DNA of 64,000 nucleotides. Origin: Diplosphaera chodatii. Taxonomy: Eukaryota; Chlorophyta; Trebouxiophyceae; Prasiolales; Stichococcaceae. Below the pieces are notes generated by a model. That model saw only the letters and a program-made list of their open reading frames with translations, was not told the origin of the DNA and ran no database searches. The position numbers and the translations under genes were made by a program. The DNA is taken from positions 992,001 to 1,056,000 of the forward strand of contig JAALGY010000017.1 of the NCBI GenBank assembly GCA_032358165.1, written 5' to 3'. Of this stretch, positions 31,401 through 44,109 are shown piece by piece (positions within the stretch are counted from its first letter, which is position 1; every line of letters starts with the position of its first letter).

Positions 31401-34400
31401 GCCGTGCAAAACTACAACCGCAGGATTGCCACGACACGGCTTGACCTCTTCCCCAGGAGCGCCAGTCCCTGGTACACCCAGTCAGACAGCAGCGCCGCCG
31501 CCGCCGCCGCCGCCACCACCCCCAAAGCTGCCTGGCGTACGGTCAGCTGGGACGGCGACAGCCCCGCCGCCGAAGCCGCCACCTCTGCCAAAGCTATCAG
31601 GCACTCGGCCACCCGCTGCAGCTGCGCCGCCGCCACCGCCGCCGCCGCCCCCAAGGCTGCCTGGGACACGGCCAGCTGCGCTGCCGCAGGTGCTACCTCC
31701 AGAGCAACAGCAAGCACACGAGGCAATACAGGCAGGGTCGATGGCTAGTAGCACGACACAGTCAGACAGGACTTTTTCGGGGCAGCTAGTGGACAGTCCT
31801 GCTGGGCTGGCAGCTGGCAAAGCAGTGGACAGCAGCGACCAACCGGCTTACAGCAAAGCAGGCGCAAGCTCAGCAACAGTACCAGCCGACATGATGGTTC
31901 AAAGCCCAGTTGGAACGCCTGACAGCCCAGCTGTGTCTGCAGCAGCAGGGACAGACAATCAAACAGTGATGGGCGCTGGCAATGCGTTGGACCTTGGTGA
32001 CGCGGCACCAGATTACTGCCGCATGGTTGTGGACATGCTGCAGGTCAGCTTGCGTCTCTGAGCACCTACTTTTTGCTGTACTGTCTGCATCAGGACACTG
32101 CTGTTGCCAGGTACATGGAAGCACGCACGCTGGCTGAAGTTGCAGTTGTTGCTGCATGCAGCCGGATGACGGCGCCTTTGACTCGGGCATGTGTGAGCAC
32201 GTCATCAGCTTCATTGGCTGCACCTTGACCTCGCCAGAAGCTGCGGCCAACCCTGTGCTGTGCCGGCACTTCATCGTGACATTGCTGGACTGCGGTGAGC
32301 TTTTACGCTGTTGAGCATGTATTGAGAGTTGCCCCTGATGCGTCTATGCTCTGCATGTGCCTGCACCATTTACACAGCCAACGATGGCACCTTCGTGTTT
32401 GCACAGGGCTCTTCAATGCCATCTCACAGCTCAGCTTGCAGGCACCAGAATATATCGGCGATGAGCTGGACAAGCTGAAGGACAGCATTAGGACAGCGCT
32501 GGCACCGCCAGAGGGCCAGGCAGCAGGGCCTGGCAGCCACCCTGGGGTGCAGCCCAGCAGAGCAGCACCTACCGATCTGCTGCTTCGCAGCCCGCTGAAA
32601 GGCGGCGGCTGTGTGAAGATGGCGTCACCTCCGGCAACGCCGCCGCCGCCGCCGCCGCCTCCGCTGCGAGCAGCAAACATATTGCCACCACCTCCGCTGC
32701 CGCCGCCGCCAAGGGGTGCTGGAGTTGCTACTCCATTGCCACCGCCGCCGCCGCCGCCGTCGCGATCTCATGGTGCGAGCTTCCATTGTCCTCCATCTTG
32801 TCAGCTGTAGGTCGTTGCTAGCTTGCAAGCAACCAGCTGTTATCTGGTTGAGTCATCTGGCGTCAAGCTGCAGGCCCTGATGCGTAGGTGGCGCCACGCT
32901 CGGAGCACAGCCGCACCCTGCCACAGCAGCAGCAGTGCCGGCTCCGATCGACCCTGGTCCGCAGCCCAGCAGAAAGCTCAAGGTGCCGCCTCCTGCCCTA
33001 GCATCACGATCGAAAAAGCGGTGAGAAGCTTGGACCAACAGCAGACATGCTACCTACTGCTTGCCTTGCCATTGAGTGCAGGCGTTCTTCTGGGACAAGC
33101 TGCCAGAGGGCCGTGTGGCTGGCACCTTCTGGGCAACCCACCCGCCGGATTATGGCCTGCTGGCTGCCAGCGTCCCTGAAGCCGAGGAATTGTTCCAGGT
33201 ACTCACCCTGAGGCATGGCCTCGCGGGTACCTGTTGTGCTTGGCGCCAGCTGTTGGCTTGCAGTCATGGCAGCAGGGTGGACCAGCAAATGAGCCGCCTG
33301 ATATCACAGATGTTGGGTTGCATGCTGTCGTCTGCATGACGTGCAGGTGCGCCAACCAGCAGCCAAGGTGGCCAAGCCGGTGGCGCAGCGGCGGCTGGCG
33401 GTGCTGGACCTGAAGCGCGCCACCGCCATCGGCGTCGTCATGCAGCGCATGCGGTGCGAGGCATTGCAAGACATACCCATCTGCATGGCAGTTGGTCATG
33501 GGGGCTCTGCAACTGAGGCAGACACCCTGCAACCCAACAGCTTGTGCAACATGTCCCACACCCTGGCATGGATGGCCCCGTACATGCTCTGAGAAGTGCA
33601 GCACCTGTCAGCATGCATCATACGTTTTCGCCAAGGTCGAGCGCCGTGGAATGCCCTGCTGTGACGCAGGCGGCCATGGCGGGAGATGTCAGCAGCGGCC
33701 ATCACGCTGGACGAGGGCGCGCTGCCAGACGCAGCAGCAGTGCGAGCGCTGCTGCAGGTGCGGTCGAGCCGGATGTCAGTTGTGACACCTGCATTACCAC
33801 ACCCCTTCCACAGTGCACATCTGGAAATGCGCCAGAAGCCGAGCCACAGCACTGATGAACATTCCAGCTAAAGGGGAGTGACGCTGTCATGGCGGTGGTG
33901 AAGATGCTGGTGCTTGTGTTGCTGTGTGCGCCCTCTGAGGACGAAGCGCGGCTGCTGGCGGCCTTCCGGCGCAACGACGCCATGCTGGCCGGCCTGGCGG
34001 ACGCCGAGCTGTTCTGCCTGGACGTCATGACGGTGGGCTCTGGTGCTGTTACCTGTCAGCTGCTGATACATCAGCTGCACCAACCAGTGAGTGCTCATCA
34101 CAGTGTCTGCATGTGCATCTGAGGTAGCATGCAAGTTGCTGCTTGCTGTCATTTCTGGCAATCGGCGTGTTCTGCACTCGGCCTGCTGTAGCCCAGCCCT
34201 GAGCACGATGTGCCTGTCGCACACAGCTGCTCCACCTCGTGGAGGACTTCTGACCCCTTTGCCGGCAGGTGCCACGGCTGCAGCAGCGGCTGCAGACCTA
34301 TCTGGTACGCTTCGAGGCCCCTCCCGCTGTGGCTGACGCCTGCCGCGTCCTGGATGCTCACGCAGCTGCCATCAGGTGCCAAAATGCCCTGCTCCATGAC

Positions 34401-36635
34401 AAGCAGAGACCACTCATGGTCGCCAGCTTCTAGTGTGAACAGTGTACGATTCAATCACCAGCACCAGGCAAGCTGCCGTCTGGCAAAATGGCTGATGAAG
34501 CAGCGCGTCTGTTGGCCAGGGACACGCGGGCGTCGCAGCCGCTGGCGGCCGCGCTGCAGGGCGCACTGGCGCTGGGCAACCTCCTCAACTGGGGCAGCCG
34601 GCTGGGCGCGGCGCCCGGCTTCCGCCTCAAAAACCTGCCCAAGCTGCAGGTGGGACCCCCGGTGGCAAGCCTGTCTGCCTGTACCCTATCCGCATCCGCA
34701 CCGCACTACCCACAACGCAACCAAGGTTGCCGACTCCTGGCAGCTGACAGCTGCTCGACTGCCAGTCCGGGTGCCCAGCATGTGCTTCTGATGTGTCATG
34801 CAGGACACACGGTCGCTGGACGGGCGCACCAGCGCGCTGGGCTTCCTGGCGCGGCTGCTGGTGGGGGCGCGCCCGCCGGTGCCGCCACTGGCGGAGGTCC
34901 TGCCGTCTCTGCTGGCGCCCGGCCTCAAGACCTCCCTCGCGGTGCGCAACTCAATTTAGCACATCCGCCAATGCGACGTCGCACGCTTGCAAGGGCGTGA
35001 CCGAGGATTGCGTACGAGAAGCTGTTGCATGTGCCACGTAAAGTGCGAGCTGATTGCAGTCGTGGCTTCTGCCCTGCCTGCTGAATTTGCTGCTGTCTTG
35101 GTCCTGCATGCAGGAAGTCGCAGAGACGCTGGCAGATACAAAAGCGGCGCTGGCGATGGTGCAGCGGGAGCTGGTGGCTTCTCAGCCACGCATCGTGTGC
35201 CGCCTTTCAGTGTCAGCTGCCGCCTGCGAGGGGCGACACGTCACGGTGCAGCTGCTGCCGGACCGCTACAGCGAGGTCATGACGACCGTGGTGCAGGTGC
35301 CATTCACACTGCAGCATCCCGTAAGCAACACCCCGCCTCTGTGCATGCATCCGCATTGCCAGCTCATGTGCACAGCGTACCAGGAGCAACAGTTTCCTGC
35401 ACAGACGTTTCCCCCAACCAGCATCAGGGTCAAGGCCTCACATGATGTGACTAGTGTATGACCCTGAAAGGGGCATGTCCATGCCGATGGACAGGAGATG
35501 GAAGGTGCACTGGCGGAACCGCAGCAGCAGCTCGCGGACTGCCGGGCCGCCTTCGCTGCGCTGCTGGCCTGGTTCGGGGAAAACGCCGCAGCCGCGCAGC
35601 GCGACACCGAGTTCTGGCAGGACACGCTGGTGTCATTCGTCCGTGCCCTGAGCTCGGCGCAGCATGCAGCCATCCGCCAGCAGCAGGTGGGTGGTTGCAT
35701 CGTGTCATGTCCCTGTTCACCGTGCTGTGCTGCTGTCAGCGGAGAGTGCTGCATGAACTCGTGCAGACCCGACAGCGGCCGTGGCAGAGGGTCCAGGAGG
35801 AAATGAGAAGCTTGCCTACATGAGAAGCTTGCCTAAAACCCAACCGTCAAGCCTCCCATCATTTGTGCAGGAACAGCGGGAGCGGGAAGCGAGAAAGGCA
35901 ATGGCCCCGGCCTGGGCCGGCCGCCGCGGCAGCGGCCACAGCACTGGCTCCCGGGGCAGCGTCAGCTTGCACCGGCTTTCGCTGCAGGCGGACGGCGATG
36001 ACGGCAGCGGCGATGAGCTGGCGGCTGCGCGGGGCAGGCTGCGACCGCGGGAGCAGCAGCAGCAGCTGGAGGGTGGCGCAACTGCGGACACCGGTGGGGG
36101 TCCTGTCGCAAGATTTAGGGTCGCTGTATGTCGTCCGGTGGCTGCTGTCGCACACTGTTGCCTGCACCGACTCCAGATGGTCATGCTGTGCAACAAAGTC
36201 ATGTACTCCGCCACAGATAGCGGGTCGGAGGTGCCAGAACAGCTGGCGGCAGTGCGGCAGCGGCTGCGCTTCCGCTCGGCCTCCTCGCCTGGCGACGTGC
36301 TGGCAGGTGCAGTGCCCAGCGGCGACCACGACTCCAGCGACGGGGACAGTGCGCCGGACTTTGCTGCAGCCAGGCAGCGGCTGCGGCGGCAGGCGGACCC
36401 CGATGGCGGCGTCCCCGCCGAGCGGCAGTCGCCCAGCAAGCGGAGGGCGACGCCGGCGGCGCGCGGTGGCAGCCCCCTGGGCAGCGGGCCCCTGTCCCCG
36501 GGCAAGTCTCCCGGCAGGCCGCATGCCCGACGACGGGGCGCCCGGGCCTGGCTAAATGGTATCAACCTGAGAGGCCCAGCCAGGAGCGGGGTGGAGACCA
36601 ATGACGAGGGTGCCGGTCAGGTCGCAGCAGACTAA
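28463..36635 (+). CDS. PH-domain formin (FH1-FH2), many exons
   Basis: Exon 1 (28463-28544) and exon 2 (from 28654) join to give SVYKRGHKEKAWRLRYFILQPG, the start of a PH domain that ends in the exon with SYALALESLHERAAWVDALRAA. Ser-rich linkers follow. Next is a helical region resembling the GBD/FH3 armadillo part of diaphanous formins (LLEEFWDDPRLPADVLDEQFE, AMYIAEVNQTKPLWAAWH, VASRTPPLVAGLARSAAVGG, YIGDELDKLKDSIRTAL). Two polyproline FH1 tracts lie near 31490-31690 and 32625-32765. FH2 begins with FFWDKLPEGRVAGTFW (near 33082) and includes the hallmark LALGNLLNWGSRLGAAPGFRL (near 34560-34630), then the coiled-coil exons to 35685. The tail (35860-36635) is disordered and ends at 36635. FH2 dimers nucleate and elongate actin filaments. 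The internal exon chain was checked by motif, not base by base; two separate genes is a weak alternative. Confidence 0.82.
35803..35836 (+). repeat. 17-bp tandem duplication in formin coding region
   Basis: ATGAGAAGCTTGCCTA is present twice, 17 bases apart. Because 17 is not a multiple of three, the two copies are read in different frames (NEKLAY, then MRSLPK), and the formin frame stays open through both. Confidence 0.6.
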
Positions 36636-37167
36636 GCGCGGGGAAGTGACGGCAACAGCCTGAGCGCATCTGGTGGAGTTTGGATCTAGTCATATAAAGC
36701 GCTGGCAGCCTTTCATGCAGCCCGTCGACGTGGTGATAGCTGCTAGGAACGTTCCGGGCTAAACGTTCGAGAAGTACAGGGCCAATCCATTCCTGACCAG
36801 GGATCTCTGGCGCCCAAATCCTGCGCCCAGGAGGCTGCCAGCACATCGCCACATGGCACCGCTCAGGCCCTGGAAAGCTGCTTCTGGCTCACATTCCCGC
36901 AACTTTTCAGGGTTGCACACAACTTTGAGATTCACTTTACTATCACCGCCGATGATAGGCAGCCGGCGCTGTGATCGACGGCCAGCCTTGCAACCGTAGA
37001 AACAACGCAGCAAGCCAACGGAGAGACCAGGCGCAGCCCTGCAAAAACGAGACAAGAAACAGTGTCGCGTCAGGGGCTCAGGGCTGTGACGCGCGCGCCA
37101 ACGCCGATGCATCCTCCCAGCTGAGCGCCGCAGCTGCTCGCCGGCTGTGGGTGCAGGACGGACCGCC
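36636..37167. other. Intergenic, no gene seen
   Basis: The 3' flank of the formin and the promoter of the CacyBP-like gene. No exon with known motifs. Confidence 0.4.
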
Positions 37168-40100
37168 ATGGAGGCGGAGCTGGAGGCAGACTTGGCGGAG
37201 GTGCACCGGCTCATATCGCTCACCGGCAGCCCCCTCGTGCGCGACCGCCTGCACAGCCTGCTGGACGAGCTGCTGCAGGTATGCTTTTGCTGCATGCATC
37301 TGGCACATTTGCTGCGTTCGACCACGCGTCCAAGTCAGCCAGGGCGAAGCTCGCGCCGGTACCTTCGACTGTGAGTTGTGGGCAGGTGTTCCGCCCTCCG
37401 CCAACTGCTTCACCGCGGCCGCGGGGAGGCTCCAAGCTGAGCCAGCTACGTTCACATGCACGAGCCTGGCTGTGGCGCGCTGTGTGCCAAGTTTTCGTCT
37501 TGCCGTCGCGCCCGTGCTGACACAGCACGCGATTGCGTTGTAAGGCGAACGTCCGAACCCATACCGATGGCGGATTCACCTGAATTGTTCCTAGCTTTGT
37601 GCGCTGTCTCGACAGCATGCGGCTGGTCTGGCACAGAGGCAGTCGTTGCCCTTCCGGCGTAGCTGAACTACAGTGGGGCACCCTGTCACAAGGACGGCAT
37701 GCACCCATGTTGCTGCAGCGGGTCGCCCACAGCATGACCTAACAGGTCCATGACTCCGTGCAGCTGAAGGGCAAGCTGCTCGGGGCGACCGGCGACGGGC
37801 ATGTGCCGCCGCAGCAGCCACCGCCTGGGGCGCCGCTGCCAATGCAGCAGCCAGCGCTGCGCGCCTCGGGCAGCGCCGCAGCGCTCGCAGTCAACGACCT
37901 AGCGGACGGTTTCGGCCGCAACGTGTCGCTGGGCAGCACCAACAGCGGGGGCCAGGCTGTGCAGGGCGGCGGCACCAAGCCGCTTGAGCCCAACCACATG
38001 CACCGAGCCCGCAGCGCTGCAGACACAGGCAACTTTTCTCACTGTGTCCCACCTGTGCACTGGTAGTAGACTAACGAGTACACCTGCTCTGCACACTGTG
38101 CATCTGCTTGCGATGCGTGCTCATGTACCGCAGCTTGGTCACAGCTTTTTCATGTGCCTTGAGCTTTGCTTGGACTGATGCTGGTCTGGCAACTGCCCTC
38201 CACAGGCGACACACAGTCTACGAACTCAGCTGGGGCCATCGAGCCCATCATATCGTCGTCCATGGTGCTGGCCGGTTCACAGCAGCAGCACATGGGCCTG
38301 GGCAGCTTCGATCCCATCTGGCAGCCAGGTGTGGCTGCCTGCTCATGCAAAAGCTGCCGTTCTGCTGCTGGTACCTGCCTGCATGGTCGCCAGCGTCGTG
38401 CTGCGGCCAACCTTCAGTGGCCTGCTTCACAGCACTTGCCGTGCAAGCTAGAAAATAGGAGCAAGTCACCCATGTCACTGGACTCGACTGTTTGGTTGCC
38501 CCTGGCACCACCACAGGCAAGGTGGGGCCCAGCAGGTCGGAGCCGCCTCAGCAGCTCGATGGCCTGCTGACGGCCCAGCAGCTGTGGCAGCAGGCAGAGG
38601 CCGCCGGCATCAACTACGACAGCCTGGTCAACGGGCAGTCGAACCTGGGCGGCTCCCTGAACAAGGCGCAGCACCTGCAGAGCGTCGGCAGCGCGGGCAG
38701 CATGAGCTCGCCGATGCACCTCCGCATGAGCAGCCTGGGCTCAGCCCGGCAGACGCTGCCGCCGGCCCACACGCAGCACTCATCGCTGGGCGTCGCGGGT
38801 GGCAGCGCCCCATGTGAGCGTTGGTTCCCACCCCTTTGTGAAAGAAACAGCCAGCATCTTGCTACTGAGCTCATGCGTCAGCACAATGGCATTCCTGCAA
38901 TGTGTATCTGTACCTGACGTGCCACCTCTGCTCTGAACTTACTCTGAACTGCGTGCAGGGATGCAGCCGCAACACAGTCAGCAGCAGCACCAGCAGCCGC
39001 AGGGCTTTCCCACGGTGACTGCGCCCTTTGGCCGCGGCCTGCTGCCGAACAACCACCAGCAGGCGCAGTCGCCCTACGGCCCGCCGAAGCAGATGCTGCA
39101 CAACCTGCCCGGCAGCTTCGGCAGCAACAGTGGACAGGGTGAGTCGACAGCTGTGTCTTGGACTGTGGTGCATTCACGAGTGATGGTGTGCCTGACGCTT
39201 GGTGCAAGGTGAGCGTGCATGTGCTGGTCAGGTGCAACGACCCCTCAGTAGCTCATGTAGGCCACATTGTTGACGCAGGGTACGCTGCACGAATGGACCA
39301 CTCGCGAGCAATGCGCGGGGCAGGCGCCGGGTTTGGCAGCGGGGGACTGCATGGCGGCAACGCGGCCGGTGCAGGAGGCAGCGCCGGGCTGTATGGCGGC
39401 AACTTCCAGCTTCCGTTCAACGGCGCCTTCCCTGGTGCTGTGCACCCGGTAAGGGCCCCCCATCTCCTTCGCAACATGGAAACCACGACAAATGAGTGCT
39501 TTGCTGAGCAGCTTGCGTACACCGCGTGTTTGTTCATGAACCTCGAGAATTGAACCTCAAGAAATCGCAACTGCACCAGAGGGTGAAACATGCAATGCTG
39601 AGCTGGCTCGGCTTCCTGCAACGCAGTCCCTGCAGTACGGGGTGGACCTGCGGGGCGGCGAGCTGGATTCGATGGGCATGCCACTCTTCCGGCCGCTGAC
39701 CACATACAGCTGGGAGCAGTCCGATGGCTTAGTCAAGATCTACGTGCCCTTGCGTGGCGTGCAGACAGAGCTACTCAGGTATGGTGGCTTCAGCTGTGCA
39801 GGCAGTCCTCCGCATTGGCAAGTCTGCAGTGTACTCAGCCTACCACACAAGCATGCCTGTTCGTCCCCAACTGAGGGTCACTGGCTAGCCTCCTGAGTGT
39901 TCCTGTCAAATGCCACTGCAGGGCGACCTTCACACTCAAGTCACTGGAGGTTCGGGTAGTGGCGCTGCAGGGCAAGAATTACGTCTACGCTGTCAAGAGC
40001 CTATTCATGCCCATCAACGTGGACGGATGCCACGTCGCCGCGTCCAAGACCAAGAAGAATGTGCTGATTACACTGCAGGTGCGTGAGCGCAGCTGTTGAC

Positions 40101-40283
40101 ATGCTTTGCCCTGCGGCATGCTGTGTGTCTGTTGCTGCAGGTGGCACTCAGACGCACTGCATATACTGTCAATCGACCGTTGGACACTCGATCCACACTC
40201 ACCCTCTGCTCTGCGTCAACCCGCAGAAGCTGCGCAGCGAGACGCCAGAGGAGAAGCACTGGCACGACCTCACTGCACCCTGA
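37168..40283 (+). CDS. CacyBP/SIP-like protein with long low-complexity insertion
   Basis: Exon 1 (37168-37278) encodes ELEADLAEVHRLISLTGSP then LVRDRLHSLLDELLQ, the N-terminal helical hairpin (Siah-interacting N domain) of calcyclin-binding protein. The last three exons (about 39627-39779, from about 39922, and 40228-40283) encode a CS domain: TTYSWEQSDGLVKIYVPLRG, VALQGKNYVYAVKSL and TKKNVLITLQ, then the C-terminal KLRSETPEEKHWHDLTAP-stop. In animals and plants these parts are close together. Here at least five exons between (from 37746 to about 39450) add several hundred residues rich in Gln, Gly, Ser and Asn (HSQQQHQQPQGF, GGLHGGNAAGAGGSAGLYGGN). CacyBP/SIP links Siah-type E3 ligases, Skp1 and Hsp90-like partners. 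The ATG at 37168 gives the family start. Confidence 0.82.
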
Positions 40284-41829
40284 GGCGCTCGGCATCCGGC
40301 GCAGCACCGCTGGCCTGCGCACGAGCCGCTGGCCTCCTCTCTTCGGGCTTTGGCAGAAGCCCAGTATGGAAGCAGGGACACACACAGGGGGGCGAAGTGC
40401 GCGCCCCTCCAGCCCTGCAGGAAAGAAACGGTCCTGGGGTGCAGCAGCAGCCGCCGTCGGCGGCCACACCGCTGCTGCTGGGCCGGGGGCCCCGTCCTCA
40501 AATCCGCACCCTGGCTCACAACACCATGGCGACACCATATAGAGCCCTCTACCAGACGGGGGAGGCTCGCCGCGGGCGTGTCGCTGTTGGACACTGTCCG
40601 CGGCCAGCCGCACATGCGCGTGTTGGCCACCTAAGGGCTACCTCGCGGGGTGCGGATTGAGGACGGGGCACAGGACGCTGTTTCGGCGAAATTGGGTATT
40701 GCCAACATATGCTCTGGGGATGCCGGTGGCACAGCGCATCGCCATTGTGCGCAAGTACGGAGCAGGACTCAGCCCTGCCCGGGCAGGTTCGGGAGACGGA
40801 CGGACAACCGCTGCTTGGGCCGCAAGAACATATCCGGGGGAAGCGCGTCGGCAACTGAGACGGCTGGGCCCCTCGCTGCATGAATGATGTCTGCTTGTAT
40901 GTTATTTGGTAGGTGCTTGCGCCGCCTCGGTCCATGTTTGAGACAGCAAACTTGCAGGGAATATGCCGAGGGCTGGCAACTGGTTTTGGTTGCATGCCGG
41001 AGCGCACGATGGGTTTGAAGCGATTCAACTGGAGGTTGCGGGTGGTGGCTATGTTTGCAGCCGTGCCCAGCGACACTGGCTCCAGACAATGGCGTTGTTG
41101 ATTGTTCCGACAATCTGCGATGACACCTGCTGCGGCTTGTGTGTTTTGTTAGGCCTGTCAGAGACTTTGTTTCGGGTTGTGCGTGGGTCGGCCGGCTGCT
41201 TCTCTCAAGGCGCACCACCGCCAAGCAGCTGGCTGGTCCATGCCACCTGCCACCTGACTTCGATTGCCACATAATGTCATGCGTGCGTGCTTGTCGGCTG
41301 AAAACGAGCTGTAATGCTGCTTTGCTTCGCATTAACGGGCTGAATGGCACAGCACAGAGGAACAGCAGCGTTGACAAACTTGACAGTTCCGAGCCACACC
41401 CTTTCGAAGCAAAGGGAAATGGCAACTGGGTTTGTGTTTGGCACGTCCGTTGATAGGCAAGCTGTGCAGGACAGCCCCAGAAACGCATTGCTGCGCTCTC
41501 GACGCACATCGCTGTGATTCGTGCGAATTCAGGCTGTCAACGCTATAGTTTCATGCAATTCGCTTCGCGTGCTTTGGTGTTTCACGGTGCACTCGCATCA
41601 TCCAGCTCCAGCTTGCTTGCCAAGTTGCTGTGTGAGAAGGCATCTCGAGGCACTGAGCCCAAGCGTCATAGATCGCATATGAAACGGTGGCACTGCCGGC
41701 ATGTGCTGTGGGGCGCTGAGTGACAGTCCACATCAACAGACACACTCGGCGCAGACAGTCAGACTGAGCCTTGCTGGGTAACAACTCACCACATCCAGGC
41801 TTTGCCGCACCTAACGTCGTGTGCGCACG
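40284..41829. other. 1.5-kb intergenic region, no gene seen
   Basis: No frame here has family motifs or a credible splice chain on either strand. A 181-bp inverted-repeat element lies at 40489-40669. The right part is AT-richer than the coding DNA around it. Confidence 0.45.
40489..40669. repeat. Inverted-repeat element, 181 bp
   Basis: The left end (40489-40511) and the reverse complement of the right end (40648-40669) match over 22 bases apart from one extra A (GCCCCGTCCTCAA[A]TCC and on). The centre is non-coding. A small MITE or a decayed hairpin element fits; no clear target duplication was found. Confidence 0.45.
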
Positions 41830-44109
41830 ATGGCGTCACAGCTTGACAGCATCGCGGCGTTGCCCGATCAGAAGACGAAGATCGACCGGTACCGTGACGT
41901 CCTGAATGCGATGGTCGCCACCGGCTCCGTGGCCGATCTGCAGGCCTTCATCGAGCATGGTGGGTGCACTGTGTGATACGGGGCATGCCTTGTTGCACTT
42001 CACCATATAACGATGCCCACATGTGACTAGCAATACAAACTTATTCTGCCGCTACCATGCAGTGCTGTCGGACACAGTACCGCTGGTGGTCAGCAGGCAG
42101 CTCCTCACAGCGTTTGCGCAAAGCATAGCGCAGCTGCCGCCAGAGCCGCAGAAGGAGGTCGCCGAAAAGTGCGTTGCTGGGAGTCGTCCGTGCTATCTGT
42201 CTTGTACCGTTTAGTACGCAACCCGCCAGCACAGCCATGGCCTGCATGATATGCAGATTTGCATCGGTGTAAATGTAAGCCGCTGCTCTTATGCATGCAG
42301 CATGCTGGCGCGCGTGGCGCCGCGGCTGGTGTCCTTCGAGGAGCAGGTGGCGGCGGTGCGGGAGGCCCTGGCCGCGCTGCACGAGCAGCAGGAGGACTGG
42401 ACGGCGGCTGCGCAAACGCTCGCCGGCATCGACCTGGACTCAGGCAGGCTGCGTGCTGCGCAAATGCTGTCCTGGTGGAAGCAACCCAGCTGCCGCAGTA
42501 GCAACAAAGTCCAGCTGGTGCATGCAGATGAAGTGCCGTGGCACGTGTCACCGTGCTGCTGTGCGCTTGGTGCGACCCTGGTTTCGAACACTAGCATGGC
42601 GCACGTAGCGTCAGCGTGTACCCAGTCATGGTGTCACGCGTGCAGGTGTACGGCTGGTGGAGCCAGAGTACAAGCTGGCCAAGTATGTGAAAATTTCCAT
42701 GCTGTACCTGGAGGACGATGACGCCGTCAATGCTGAGACGTACATCAAAAAGGCCTCGACGCTCATCGCCTCCTGCAAGGTGGCGGTCATCTTCATGTGC
42801 AACAGCGCCTTGCAAGCTTGTGCGCTGTGGCACACAAATGATCAGATTTAAGTGTGCCATCGCACGCTTCATGGAGAATGGATTTCATGCGTGTTCGCCC
42901 TGATAACTGGACATGCACACATAGGACGATGGCCTGGAGCTGCAGTACCGGTCATGTTACGTGCGCATCCTGGACTCCAAGCGCAAGTTTGTGGAGGCGG
43001 CGCAGCGGTATTATGAGCTCTCGCAGATGCAGAACAAGCAGGTGCGAGGTGACAGCAGACGGTGGATGGTACTTGCCCATGCACTTCGCACCCATTGACT
43101 GCATGCCGCTGTCGCCATGTGCAGAGGCACCGCACTGCTGTCTCCTTAAGTTGTGCGAGGGGCATGGTGAAAATGCCAATGGTATTGTGGGCATGTCCGC
43201 AGATATCGGAGGAGGAGCTGCAGGAGGCGCTGCAGGCGGCGGTGGTGTGCACCATCCTGGCTAAGGCGGGCCCGCAGCGCTCCCGCATCCTGGCCAACCT
43301 GTACAAGGACGAGCGCACCCACGCCCTGGACCTGTTCCCCTTCATGGAGAAGGTGTACCTGGAGCGCATCCTGCGCTCCGATGAGGTGCGCCGCGCTCCG
43401 AAGCCCCGAGCACGCTTGCAACCGCCAGCCATGTGCAGCAGGCGGTCTCTAATTATTCTGCCTGAACATCATGGGCGTCTGCTCACCGCAGCTCGTTCAC
43501 TTGCGTGTCATGTGCTGTGCGTGAGGTCCATGCTGCATGGACGCAGGTCGCGGCGTTCGGCGAGCAGCTGAAGCCGCACCAGATGGCGAGCCTGCCGGAC
43601 GGCACCACGGTGCTGGAGGCGGCGGTGATCGAGCACAACCTGGCGGCCGCGGCGCGCCTGTACAACAACATCTACCTGTCGGAGCTGGGCACGCTGCTGG
43701 GCGTGGACGGCGCCAAGGCCGAGGAGATCGCGTCCAAAATGATCACAGAGTCCCGCCTCAAGGTGCGGGTTGCCCCAGCAGGGTCCTTGAACCTTGCCGC
43801 CGGCTGTTGCTGCGGGAACCAGCAGCAGCCTGCCTGCCAGCTGCCTTGCTGCAGTTGTCCACTTTTCTGTCCGTGCCAGTGTGAGCTGTGCAATGCATGC
43901 AGGGCACAATCGACCAGGTGGACGGGCTGATCGCCTTTGACCGGGAGAGCGAGCGGCTGCTGCACTGGGACGCGCAGATCCAGAGCGTGTGCCAGTCGCT
44001 GAACGACATCCTGGATGGCGCCGCTGCCCGCGGGCTGCAGGTGGCCGGCTGGACAGAAGGCTGCTGTAGGAGTGTGTGGGCACTCCTTCGTCAGCACCCT
44101 GACCTTTGA
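41830..44109 (+). CDS. CSN4: COP9 signalosome subunit 4 (8 exons, 411 aa)
   Basis: Exons 41830-41959, 42063-42168, 42301-42443, 42646-42779, 42925-43041, 43203-43385, 43547-43762 and 43903-44109 give 412 codons, close to the usual 400-410 residues. CSN4 motifs in order: [95 protein letters not shown], then the PCI domain [29 protein letters not shown] and AEEIASKMI, and a final [19 protein letters not shown]4 is a PCI scaffold of the COP9 signalosome, which removes Nedd8/Rub1 from cullin-RING ligases. Intron 3 uses a GC donor at 42444. The last 35 residues after LNDILD are less conserved, and a further splice there is possible. Confidence 0.93.

Noticed and set aside
35816..36601. Long antisense frames over the formin tail
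   Set aside because: Mirror frames of Arg/Gly/Ser-rich coding sequence; no family signature.
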